Assembly (NCBI GenBank): GCA_003427395.1
Contig: BFEA01000013.1
Coordinates: forward strand, 1,413,542 to 1,438,619
Length of the DNA stretch: 25,078 nt
Origin: Chara braunii
Taxonomy: Eukaryota; Streptophyta; Charophyceae; Charales; Characeae
Reading direction: 5' to 3'
Shown here: positions 1 through 9,092 of the stretch, piece after piece
Layout of the letters: the number at the start of each line of letters is the position of its first letter
Numbering within the stretch: the first letter of the stretch is position 1
Notes under the pieces: generated by a model
The model's database searches: none
What the model was told of the DNA's origin: nothing
The model's input: only the letters and a program-made list of their open reading frames with translations
Position numbers and translations under genes: made by a program

Positions 1-874
1 AAATCGTAACCAGACAGAATGAGATGAGGTAATCATACACAGACGAAGAGAGAGGAGGGAGATAAGACAAAGGAGAGGAAAGTACAATGCCCACTCCTGC
101 TTCGGGCTCCCTCCTCATGTGGCACGTCTAATCAGTCCCACATCAGCACTGGAGCAATGTCGACATGAAGGCAGCCAGGTACGTATCCACAAACTCTCCA
201 CAGTCCTGATCTCCTCCTGAAGTGACGATGCAACAGAACAGCAATGCCGATCATGTAGTCCCAGCCATAGAACACGTGGCAGCAGCCACGTCAGCCAATG
301 ATACACGTGGCAGCAGCCACATCAGCGACAGCGCAGGGCAGCTGCCACGTCAGCATGCCAAGAAGAGAGGAGCAAGCCGGCCACCATGCCGGACTAGCAG
401 CGCCTCGCCAAGTCACAATGCCAGTGTCGCAGCGTCGAGCCAGCGTTGAAGTCAACGCGTGGAGTCAGCATCAACGCAAGACGGAATGAATGTCAAAGCC
501 AGGAAGTCAGCGCTTATGTAGCATTGACGCCGGGTCTGGACCCCGGTTGCCGCATTCCTCAATCGTCCAGATCTCAATGCAAACGAGGGCCCAGATTGGT
601 CTGAAACTGAATTCTCTCCGGCCCGGATGCTGTCTGGGTACCTGCGCACAACAAGTGAGTGTATCCAACCAAGGGCCTGGGTGCGNTACCTTTGACTCTA
701 CAGTTGACTTTGACCCTTGAATTTCCTGTGTGCAGTGTTCGGTCACACAGCCATTCACGACAGACTCAGGCCTGGGCGTGTCTTGGTCACATAGCCCAGC
801 GCAGACCATCTCAAGTCTGCGTGGCCTGGGGCTGAGTTCTGGGCCCCAGGCTATTTCTGAACAGGGTTATTACA
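1..874 (-). repeat. 3' LTR of element 1 (partial, cut by window start)
   Basis: This stretch aligns with 6587-7520. Its inner end is ATTACA at 869-874, which reads TGTAAT on the element's strand. It lacks the 83 bases corresponding to 6504-6586, which lie before the window. Relative to the other LTR it lacks 58 bases after position 115. It carries a short extra duplication near 285-330 (CACGTGGCAGCAGCCAC is repeated) and lacks a short GTCGCAGC-rich block. Position 686 is an ambiguous base. Confidence 0.9.
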
Positions 875-893
875 TTCCTGCCAGCCCATTTTC
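875..893 (-). other. Purine-rich tract next to the 3' LTR (candidate PPT)
   Basis: Read on the minus strand, the bases immediately before the LTR start are AAAATGGGCTGGCAGGAA. They are mostly purine and abut TGTAAT. The position is exactly right for the plus-strand primer of an LTR retrotransposon, but the tract is interrupted by several pyrimidines, so the assignment rests mainly on location. Confidence 0.5.
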
Positions 894-913
894 AAGTTCC
901 ACCACAGAAATAT

Positions 914-1171
914 TTAAGACTTTAACCCTCGTTCATAAGCAGTGACTATATCAGGAGCAGTTTCAAGTAGTTCTCGTTTACTAAACCATCTGTCCTCAGA
1001 TGGTGCTTGAGTTTTAAAACGTACCTTGAACTGCTTCTGAGGTCGTCCACGTCCTCCCGTAGAGAAGTAACCATGCTCTATGATCTTGTCAACCTCATAT
1101 CCGCCATCCATGTCTGGTGGAATCATAGAGGGTCTGTGTGGAAACTCATTTCCTTCTACGTAAGGCAACAC
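914..1171 (-). pseudogene. Chromodomain tail of the element 1 integrase
   Basis: This frame encodes YEVDKIIEHGY, then KQFKVRFKTQAPSEDRWFS and RELLETAPDIVTAYE. That is the pattern of a retroelement chromodomain: the aromatic start, the strand with a K/R-rich turn, the W, and the closing helix. In chromoviruses the domain follows the integrase and is thought to tether it to modified histones. It ends 40 bases before the 3' LTR, as expected for the end of pol. It is out of frame with the integrase because of the 26-bp tandem duplication at 1145-1196, so no ATG start should be assumed. Confidence 0.88.
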
Positions 1172-1196
1172 TCATTTCCTTCTACGTAAGGCAACA
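1145..1196. repeat. Perfect 26-bp tandem duplication inside pol
   Basis: A 26-base unit beginning CTCATTTCCTTCTACG occurs twice without a mismatch, at 1145-1170 and 1171-1196. As 26 is not a multiple of three, the duplication throws the chromodomain out of frame with the integrase. Both copies encode the same residues, LPYVEGNE, one in each frame. Confidence 0.97.
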
Positions 1197-2294
1197 ATTT
1201 GGACGCATGAAAGACAAGATATGTTTTGAGATGAGGGGGAATATCAACTCGATAAGACGGTCCCTCTGCATCTCTAATTATCTTGAGAACTTCCCAGGGT
1301 CCAAAATAGATAGGTAGCAATTTATGGGACACATCTTCTTGTAGTGAAAACTCTTTAGATTTTACCCAAACCAAATCACCCTCTTTGAATGTAGACGGTC
1401 GACGGTGCTTATTGGCTTGTTCAATCATCCGTAGTTGAGTTTTCCTTAGATTATCTTTAACTTTCTGGATGTCCTCTTGGAACAATATTGCGTATTCTCT
1501 AGTCCCTGAGGGCAACCTAAGGAACTGGTCCCGATTTAGTACATCAATGGGACATTTAGGCTTCCACCCTTTATGAAGTGCATTCGGGGTTCGTCCTGTA
1601 GAAGTGTGGACACTATTGTTATATGCACTCGCAATTTTAGGTAAGTTAGCGTCCCAATCAATCTGATCAGGTCTAATATACATACGCAAAAGTTGCTGGC
1701 ACAAACGGATCATCTGTTCAGTCTGGCCATTCATTTCGGGATGCCTCCCTGACGATATGGTCAGTCGTGTGCCATAAGCTTCCATCAGTTTTTGCCATGG
1801 CAGACTGGTGAACCTGACATCTCGATCAGACACAATGGTTTTAGGAAACCCATACTCAGTGACCCATCGCATCCGAAATTTCTGAATGACAAGTTCGGTA
1901 CGCGCTTCTGCTGGTAAGGGAACAAACATAGCGTATTTAGAGAAACGATCCACAATTACCATCACTTGACTATTACCATTGCGACTTTTAACCAGACTCA
2001 TAAAGTCAGTTGAGATAGACTCACCTGTTTCGCTTGGTATAGGTAATGGCTTGAGAAGCCCAGGGGGTTCTCATGCGACGGCTTGTTTCTCTGACACACT
2101 AGACATGTACGAACATATGTTAGTACATCTTCTTTAAGTCCCTTCCATTCGAAACGTTCTCTGACTTCAGCATATGTTTTCTTGAAACCAAAATGACCCT
2201 CAGAATCGTGAGATTCCCCAATCAATACACTCTCAATCTCTTCCTTATGAGGAATACACAATCTTTGTTTGGTTTGGTCAATCAAGAACAACAA
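1156..2294 (-). pseudogene. Integrase of element 1 (zinc finger, catalytic core, GPY/F region), one frameshift
   Basis: The zinc-binding part has H-x4-H (HDSEGH) and CLVC, about 30 residues apart. The core has the first Asp in STDFMSLV (overlapping frame near 2005), SDRD and GQTE. The second Asp and the Glu are separated by exactly 35 residues, the canonical D,D(35)E spacing, so the active site is intact. The C-terminal part has HRRPSTFKEGDLVWV and FGPWEVLKI, the GPY/F module. A single-base frame change near the run of five G at 2063-2067 separates the zinc finger (1998-2294) from the core (1156-2001). The upstream frame is continuous with RT apart from one TAA at 2322-2324. Integrase inserts the cDNA into the host genome; here it cannot be made as one protein. 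Confidence 0.93.
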
Positions 2295-2321
2295 TCCATC
2301 AGTCAGTCTATAGTTGGGTAG

Positions 2322-3089
2322 TTAGGATGGATCTCGTATAAGGATATCCATGATTGGTTTCCAGATAGGATCAGTAGCATATCCTTGGCGAATCTGGTCT
2401 TTCAGGTCTTTCCCAACATCCAAGTAAGAGACAATTGCACCAAAGAAATCACTCCGTCTGGACAATGCGTCTGCAACCACAACAGTGACGGCATTCAACC
2501 CTCTGTAGTCTATACAAAGATGTAACTCACCTTCCTTCTTAGGTACGAACAAGACAGGAGCACCATAAGGAGAGGAGCTAGGGCGAATCCATCCTTTTTC
2601 TGTTAAGACTTGCAATTGTTTCCTTAACTCCTCAAGTTCCCTAGCAGACATTCGGTAGATAGGGCCCTTGGGAATCTTACTTCCAGGAATAATTTCAATG
2701 GTGTGCTTAATTGTACGCTCAGTTATTCCTGTTGGTTCAATGAATAATTCTTTATATTCGTTTAGGAGTTTTTCAATCGAAGGAGGGTAGGAAGTAGAGC
2801 GTTCACCTGCTTTTTTAACCAAGACCATCATTACTTCCTGCTCCAACTTTTTCTTTGAAACCATCGATCGAAATGCTGGGTAACTCATACAACAGAAAGA
2901 GATACTAGAGTCAGAGCCAGACTTATGAAACAATTTGATAGGTTTCAATTTAGAGTGTGCATCCCGCAGTTGCACTAATTTTTCCTTGAACTTGATATCT
3001 GGGTTGGCTTCCTCGTGCCAATCCATCCCCAGAATCAAATCAAAGGGTAAATTTTTTTCGACTAGGAAGGATATTTCATGCAAAATCAT
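2322..3089 (-). pseudogene. Protease C-terminus plus truncated reverse transcriptase of element 1
   Basis: The frame begins with the end of the retropepsin (FDLILGMDWH, the conserved ILG motif). It continues into the RT N-terminus: PKGPIYRMS, ELRKQLQVLTEKGWIRPS, SSPYGAPVLFVPKK and CIDYRGLNAVT. At about 2480/2481 it passes straight into VVADALSRR, a motif normally found after RNase H. The RT palm with its YxDD site and the whole of RNase H are therefore missing, yet the frame is kept. A TAA at 2322-2324 follows, and the same frame then runs into the integrase zinc finger. The product could not copy RNA. Retention of frame may be chance (one in three) or may reflect template switching. Confidence 0.93.
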
Positions 3090-3105
3090 CTTACCTTCCT
3101 TGGTT

Positions 3106-3513
3106 CTAAATCGTGCGTCTGTCAGCGAGGATAGATGTGATAGGTCGAGACAAATCTTTTACCTTCATTCCGAGATGCAGCTTGCGGATTGCTTTCTCGG
3201 ATATGTAGGATCGCTTGGATCCTGAGTCCAACAGTGCACGTACGCGAGTACGTGCAATCTCTTCGTCCGCGAGTAGTAGGCCACCCTTAGACTTAGATTT
3301 CTTAGCCCACGAGCTTCGTAATGCTAGCAACTTGTTACCAAGCTTGTCAAGAGAGTCGTCAAGAGAGTCGTCCAGAGAGACAGTACATAAGATAGGTTCA
3401 GGGTGTTCCGGACGATGGGCCGAAGAAGAATCATCCTCTGCCATGCGAGTCGAAGGGTTAGAAGGGTTAGTAGGCGCCTTACCTTCATCTCGATCCAAAC
3501 CCTTAAGACTCAA
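3106..3513 (-). pseudogene. Aspartic protease (retropepsin) of element 1, N-terminal part
   Basis: The frame contains ARTRVRALLDSGSKRSYIS, with the catalytic LDSG triplet at about 3219-3230, followed by EKAIRKLHLG, the usual retropepsin layout. Upstream is a low-complexity acidic stretch with the near-repeat SLDDSLDDSLD. The frame stops at 3106, and the protease continues in another frame (the 2322-3089 segment, ending in the ILGMDW motif), so one single-base indel near 3115 breaks it. Retropepsin would cleave the Gag-Pol polyprotein. The catalytic residues themselves are preserved. Confidence 0.9.
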
Positions 3514-3531
3514 TAGGAGCAGATGCTACTC

Positions 3532-5257
3532 CTATTGGCGGCTCGCTTTTGGGTTACGGATAAGTGGGCACCATGCAATCACATGCCCTGCGGTACCACA
3601 CTTCAAACACTGTGCGTTATCCATTCTTTCCTGCCACGTTTCCTGTGACAGGCCCATCTTTTCCCAAGGCTTCCCGGCCGCAATCCCGGGGTGCTCTGGG
3701 AACGAGCGTGGCCTCTTCTTCTTAACTGGCGGTCGTGGTCCTCCCTTGTTGACCACGGCAACACTGACTTCCCCCTTTCGGAATCATTGCTGCTCGCCAC
3801 ACCCTCGGCCTCCAATGGCCACTTCGCCATGGTATCGTCATCAAAGACGACAAGGGTGTGGTCCTGGCGCTTTTGGCGCCAAAGTATCCGGTTACCTGTA
3901 CCTGAGAAGTCATTTGCTATCGTTGGAGAGCCAGATCCCGAAACTGCCTATAATTGTACTTACCGGACTTTGACTCTGCCACGAGTTGTCCACGAATGGG
4001 CTCGGGCAGAGCACAAGAATAGATGTACAAGACTTGGTTGTCTTGCAGGTTCAATCCCGGAACCTGCAACAACCGATCAACTTCCCGAGACAATGATTCC
4101 ACAGAGGTCCAATGTTTCTGACCAATTGTGGTGAGCTGGTCAAAGGCCTTGTCGGTCGTCGTTTTGTCCAAAAACCATTCCTTGATCTTACCAAGGAACT
4201 GCTTCAGAGTCAAAGTTGCAACCCACTCCCCAATGTCATCAAAGCCTACCGCATTAGCTTCGACCAACACCCATTCCTTAGCTTCCCCCCGAGACAAGAA
4301 GTAGAGAAAGCAACCTGGGAATCGGGTTCAACAGGGGCCGTACTACAATATGTCTGAATCTCGGCAATCCACAACAATAAATTTTCATCTTTTTTGTTGC
4401 AGAATGTGAAAGGCAATTTCATTTTTGCCTTCGCCTTTCTTTTGGGTTTCTCAGGCTGTGTGGTGTGGTCCTTTGTTCCGTTTGGAGACTTCGGCGAACT
4501 CGAAGGTTCTCCTTTCTTCTCTACCGGTTTCTTCTTTACCGGTTTCTTCTCTTCCGGTTTCGGAGTCTCTACAATAAGAGACTTCATGGCATCTCCGATT
4601 AGTTTCTCTGGCTTTTCGGTCTTCTCTTCCTTGACCTTTTCTGTTACCTGTTTTTTTCCCTTGACCAGATTCGTGATTATCCGTAGTCCTGCGGCCACAT
4701 CATCGATTTGTAACTGCATCTTTTCACCATACTGATCGATTTTCATTTCCAGGTGGGCAAGGTAAGTCACAAGCTGAGCCAAAGAAATTTCCTGTTCTTC
4801 CCCTTCGGTCTTGACAACAGTTTGTCTAATTTGTTGAATTTTCTGTTCTTGTTGTTCACTCTTTTTCTTTCTCAATTCTTCCTCTTTTTCTCTCTCTCTA
4901 CTGCTTCTTCAAGTTGTCTGATATTTCATCCACGGTTTCTTCAGACACAACCCTTTCTCCTTCTTCTTTCCGGTCAGCAAGCTTGGAGAGTTGATCCATG
5001 ATATACTTATCAAATGCCTGACGACACTTGATTAGTATATCCTCAACCTGAATGACGTCGGTGCCTGTCTCAGCCAATTCAATAGCATTATGTAATGCTC
5101 TTAAATCGAACAGGCTCCGGACGTGAGCCTCAACATCTTCACCGACATCATGGAGTTCATAAATCAGTTTGTCCAAACGGGCAATCAAGACTTTTTTCCG
5201 CTCTTTCACTTGCTGCTTCGTTCGGGGGTCAGGAGTCTCCTCATCAACAACAAACAT
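3532..5257 (-). pseudogene. gag of element 1, broken into several frames
   Basis: The likely start is the ATG at 5255-5257, which opens MFVVDEETPDPRTK; the frame is open further upstream, but only to a GTG. The first block (to 4898) is helical and acidic. After two frame changes in a GA-rich stretch (about 4880-4900) comes a charged coiled-coil and K/P/E-rich block (4246-4875). A frame change at the six-C run 4285-4290 leads to the capsid-like block (3917-4297: WVATLTLKQFLGKIKEWF and KSGKYNYRQFRDLALQR). An in-frame TAG at 3917-3919 and two further frame changes precede the nucleocapsid CCHC knuckle CLKCGTAGHVIAWC (3568-3609), which has canonical C-x2-C-x4-H-x4-C spacing. Gag would form the virus-like particle; here at least five lesions prevent a full product. 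Confidence 0.88.
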
Positions 5258-6488
5258 GAGTGAGACTGGGTAGAAGAGAAGAGGGATAAAACGTGTGAGC
5301 ACTGACAATTTCAGAGAATTCCAGAGAAAAGACGTCGTGACGTGCGTCTGCTGCACAATAAATACTTAATTAACGGTAATAAATTCCACGGCCGCACTGA
5401 TCTACCACAACAAGATTTCAAAGAACCGAAGAAAAAGAATCAGATACAATTATTTTTATTTCTAACTATTGCTGTTCTTTGTCTTTCCCTGTGACGACGT
5501 CCTAAACAAGAGTGTACAGGTACCATGTGATTAGATATACACACAAGTAAGTATGCACAGCACCACAACACAACAAACGACAAGGTAAGTATGCCAACAA
5601 TCAACAGCAAACAATTTGTCAGCACACTTCTTCCTTCTGCTGAGTTAATCCAACTGTCTATGCGATGTTGCACCCCTCGTGACAGCTGGTACTACATCTG
5701 TCTAATCATTCAATCAGCCGTACCGCCGTCGTCTTCGGAGTGCTGCTCTTACTTGGCAGTATCCTGCCTGCCACGTGTCATCCCTGGAGTGCCAACATAG
5801 CAAATGTTGCCACGTCAACACTCGGCAGTGTCCAGTCTATCAATAACGCGATGCCACGTCAGCAAATGTGTAATCTGATCCTCGCCACGTGCCGCTTCCG
5901 CGCGTCATGTTGAGATGTCGTCGCCATCCAGCCAGTCAGATCATGCCACGTCAGCCAAAGGGTCTGTTGCCACGTCAGTAGGTATTCACCACCTCATAAG
6001 ACAAGGGTGATGACTCTTTCCAACCATGTCAGCAGTCAGTCTTGTTCCCCAGAGCCACGTCAGGATCTGCAGTAGACCCTGTCGCGTGTCAGTAGCACAA
6101 GAACTGCCACATCAGCAATCAACAGGGTCTTCAGACGCAGCACTATATGTGCCACGTCAGGGTGGGATCGTGATGCCACGTCACTATCGTGATCCTGCGG
6201 TATCCCTTGTCGCGATCCCTACTGCCACGTCAGCATCCTGGTAGGGATGTCTTCTCGCCAGCGGAGTATGTACCCTGTCAGCTGCTCCGGTCAGGTCTTC
6301 TCGCCAGTGAATCTGTACTTTGTCAGCAAACCCTGGCAATGTCTTCTCACCAATGAGGTATGTGGCACGTCAACACCCCTGGCGTATCTCTTGCCACGTC
6401 ATCACCTACTCAACGTTTGTGTGTGCCACACTTACCTGCACGCCACCTGGCGCGTACTCAATGTACAAATGTCTTTGTCAGGAGAACT
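5258..6488 (-). other. 5' leader of element 1 (between primer-binding site and gag)
   Basis: This 1.2 kb stretch separates gag from the primer-binding site. It contains no ORF with an ATG that resembles a known protein. A hydrophobic reading frame at 5440-5673 starts only at GTG and is not supported. Its main content is the CCACGTCA array described separately. Three diverged copies of a unit of about 48 bp containing TCTTCTC(G/A)CCA also occur at about 6248, 6297 and 6343. Confidence 0.7.
5810..6401. promoter_or_regulatory. Cluster of nine exact CCACGTCA (TGACGTGG) motifs
   Basis: Exact copies start at 5810, 5854, 5946, 5970, 6055, 6152, 6176, 6225 and 6394. Near-matches occur at 5771 and 5885 (CCACGTG) and about 6107 (CCACATCA). 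Most are extended to GCCACGTCAGC. The same motif also occurs in both LTRs (286, 345, 6964). TGACGTGG is an ACGT-core, G/C-hybrid site of the kind bound by plant bZIP factors. Whether it is bound here or is simply the relic of a short amplified repeat cannot be told from sequence. Confidence 0.6.
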
Positions 6489-6500
6489 GCTCCGATACCA
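6489..6500 (-). other. Primer-binding site (initiator Met-tRNA type)
   Basis: On the minus strand the sequence is TGGTATCGGAGC. It differs at one position from TGGTATCAGAGC, the common primer-binding site matching the 3' end of plant initiator tRNA-Met. It starts 3 bases (ATT) after the end of the LTR at 6504, as expected for first-strand priming. Confidence 0.85.
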
Positions 6501-6503
6501 AAT

Positions 6504-7520
6504 TGTAATGAAGCCAGATCGTGAAGACAGTTGTCAACAATGCAAGCCCNGATAAATGTCCATCAGCTGATGATTACTAATAGTCAAAATCGTAACCAGA
6601 CAGAATGAGATGAGGTAATCATACACAGACGAAGAGAGAGGAGGGAGATAAGACAAAGGAGAGGAAAGTACAATGCCCACTNCTGCTTCGGGCTCCCTCC
6701 TCTACTACCACCTCAATAATCAATAGTCTGAACGAGTATCCGAAGTAGCCTCAATGTGCCACGTGGCACGTCTAATCAGTCCCACAACAGCACTGGAGCA
6801 ATGTCGACATGAAGACAGCCATGTACGTATCCACGAACTCTCCACAGTCCTGATCTCCTTCTGAAGTGACGATGAAACAGAACAGCAATGCCGATCACGT
6901 AGTCCCAGCCATAGAACACGTGGCAGCAGCCATGTCCACATCAGCGACAGCGCAGGGCAACTGCCACGTCAGCATGCCAAGAAGACAGGAGCAAGCCGGC
7001 CACCATGCCGGACTAGCATCGCCTCGCCAAGTCACAATGCCAGCGTCACAGCGTCGAGCCAGCGTCGCAGCGTCGCAGCGACGAGCCGGCGTTGAAGTCA
7101 ACGCGTGGAGTCAGCATCAACGGAAGACAGAATGAATGTCAAAGCCAGGAAGTCGGCGCTTATGTAGCGTTGACGCCGGGTCTGGACCCCAGTTGCTGCA
7201 TTCCTCAATCGTCCAGATCTCAATGCAAATGAGGGCCCAGATTGGTCTGAAACCGCATTCTCTCCGGCCTGGATGCTGTCTGGGTACCTGTTCACAACAA
7301 GTGAGTGTATCCAACCAAGGGCCTGGGTGCGGTACCTTTGACTCTACAGTTGACTTTGACCCTTGAATTTCCTGTGTGCATTGTTCGGTCACACAGCCAT
7401 TCACGACAGACTCAGGCTTGGGCGTGTCTTGGTCACACAGCCCAGCGCAGACCATCTCAGGTCTGGGTGGCCTGGGGCTGACTTCTGGGCCCCAGGCTAC
7501 TTCTGAACAGGGGTATTACA
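6504..7520 (-). repeat. 5' LTR of element 1 (complete, 1017 bp)
   Basis: The LTR begins TGTAAT at 6504 and ends ATTACA at 7520, a perfect 6-bp terminal inverted repeat of the TG...CA type. The inner end abuts the primer-binding site. It aligns along its length with 1-874. It retains 58 bases (6702-6764 region) missing from the other copy and a short GTCGCAGC-rich expansion near 7065-7085. Ambiguous bases occur at 6550 and 6682. Small reading frames inside it are shared by both copies and are not considered genes. Confidence 0.92.
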
Positions 7521-8204
7521 AGCTGGTTGGCTGTTGTCTCTTCTTGATTGTGTGGACTAACCTTGTTGTGTGTCTTGATCGCACTGGCCATGGCATAGGA
7601 CCTCCCCTGTGGAGCCTCCCAATTAGAAAATGGTTAGTCATTATTAGCAGGAAATAGAAGTAGGAAATAAAAATTCGTTTTTTGATTTACTGATTCTTTA
7701 TTTATTTTTTGGGGCAAGTACGTTCATGTCACAGGTGTAGTTTGGGATGGGCAAAAATATCACTTCGTTGGCACTTTCGTTGCGTCCCAGTTTCTAAAGG
7801 CAAGAGTAACACCCGGCGGTGCTTCAGACATGAGGCATGCTAGTATTGAGAAGTTTTGTCGTTTTTTAGACCTGTTCCTTCCCAAGTAGTGGGCTGGTCC
7901 ATTTGAGTCGGGAAACGGGCTCCATTGAGTGGGGACACGGGATACCGGCCATTCCTGATCTCTTGGAAAACGGCACAGGACAGCCCAATCCTTGGGGAAT
8001 CGGGCTGGCACGGACAGCCCAGAGGTTGTCGCTGGGGAAGTAGTTCTGTTGTTAATAAGATTTGTAAATCAGTGGTTCCCGTTTAAAACAAAATCAATAA
8101 AATAGCTAAAAGCATGAAAACAGATCCAAGTAAAGTATATAAGAAAAACTGATATGCTGCTCGTATTTTTCTCTGTCTAGAACCCCATACCCCTATAATT
8201 TAAT

Positions 8205-8253
8205 TAGAGTAGAGACGTTGTACAAGCGCTTTGTTGCTTGCCTCTCTACTCTA
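8205..8253. repeat. Inverted repeat (hairpin)
   Basis: TAGAGTAGAGA (8205-8215) pairs perfectly with TCTCTACTCTA (8243-8253). Inside, CAAGC (8223-8227) pairs with GCTTG (8236-8240) around an 8-base loop. The stem is 11 + 5 bp with an internal loop. No function is evident. Confidence 0.8.
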
Positions 8254-8545
8254 CTTGTGAAGCAGCCCGCGACCTCTTACGGGCCCATCAACAAAACGAG
8301 AACATACAATACAAAATGAGGTTAGAGATTACTCGTCTGACACGGCAATGAGTTTACCACTTTCATCGACGAACAACCGAACCCTTGGAACCTCGACCTT
8401 CCACCGTTACTGATGGGGTAAGACTATGCCTTCACCATATTCACTACAGTCACCTGTAAGAACTTAGGTACGAGCCGTATGAATTATGTGTGCTCTAAAT
8501 TGTCTATACCATGCTGTGTTTCCTATATTTGTTTCCAACTCTGCG

Positions 8546-8565
8546 GCGAGCCTCCAGAGGCTCGC
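8546..8565. repeat. Perfect short palindrome, 9-bp arms
   Basis: GCGAGCCTC is followed after two bases by its exact complement GAGGCTCGC. A further CGAGCCTCT at about 8596 can pair with the same arm, so two alternative structures exist. CTCTCGCAAGAG next to it can also fold. Confidence 0.8.
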
Positions 8566-8640
8566 TAGAGGCCTTCGTCGGCTCTCGCAAGAGTCGAGCC
8601 TCTTGGGATAAGGTTAGGTATTGTTTTAGACATGAACCAT

Positions 8641-8644
<4 letters not shown>

Positions 8645-8720
<76 letters not shown>
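8645..8720. repeat. (CT)38 microsatellite followed by TG repeats
   Basis: There are 76 bases of pure CT followed by TGTGTGTGT. A second, short (GA) run lies near 8875-8896 and an A17 run at 9037-9053. Open frames through this tract translate only to SLSLSL or RERERE and are not genes. Confidence 0.98.
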
Positions 8721-8724
<4 letters not shown>

Positions 8725-9092
8725 TGTGTCTGTCGGGGAATGTGTCACCCTAAACTGGACAAAATGTGCGACCATCGCCGGCGTATCGGGCCGCAAACAT
8801 GGCCAGGCCCTATGTACATTACATGGACGCGCACAATATTTGCGGGCGGGAACAGCCGCCACACGAGAAATTACAAAGAGAGAGAGAGAGAGAGAGCTTC
8901 CACGGCCAGGCAGAAAGAGCGGTCGGGCAGGCCTACCATTCTGTGTTCGTCTTCTCCTCCTCCTCATCCTCCTTCGTCTGTTCTTGTTCTTCTTCTCCAT
9001 CTCCCTTCCTCTCATGTGATCTCTTTTGCACCGTGGAAAAAAAAAAAAAAAAACAGGTGGGAAGTGACTTACCGACGCCTTCCTCCCCACCC

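Larger units (their letters stand above)
1..7520 (-). mobile_element. Element 1: Ty3/gypsy chromovirus-type LTR retrotransposon, defective
   Basis: Two long direct repeats (1-874 and 6504-7520) flank an internal region read on the minus strand in the order gag, protease, RT, integrase, chromodomain. This is the Ty3/gypsy order, and the chromodomain places it among chromoviruses. A primer-binding site lies 3 bases inside the right repeat and a purine-rich stretch lies just inside the left one. About 83 bases of the left LTR lie outside the window, so the left target-site duplication cannot be tested. The right flank begins AGCTG at 7521. Frameshifts in gag, protease and integrase, a large RT/RNase H deletion and a 26-bp duplication before the chromodomain make it non-autonomous. 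The two LTRs differ at roughly one base in 20 where I compared them, so the insertion is not recent. Confidence 0.92.
7521..8644. other. Unassigned DNA between elements 1 and 2
   Basis: I see no recognisable gene. The stretch is moderately AT-rich, with a TATATAAG sequence near 8137, a hairpin (8205-8253) and a compact palindrome (8546-8565). On the minus strand a short open stretch (about 8322-8398) reads RWKVEVPRVRLFVDESGKL and ends IAVSDE with a TAA. It looks like a protein C-terminus but is too short to assign. The 5' LTR expected for element 2 should lie in or near here, but I could not match it to the 3' side. Confidence 0.5.

Noticed and set aside
222-809. Several 60-100 codon frames inside both LTRs
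   Set aside because: They are LTR sequence present in both copies, with frames on both strands and no recognised domain.
5440-5673. Hydrophobic 77-codon minus-strand frame upstream of gag (possible membrane peptide)
   Set aside because: It starts at GTG with no ATG until residue 50, and resembles nothing known. It lies in the leader of element 1.
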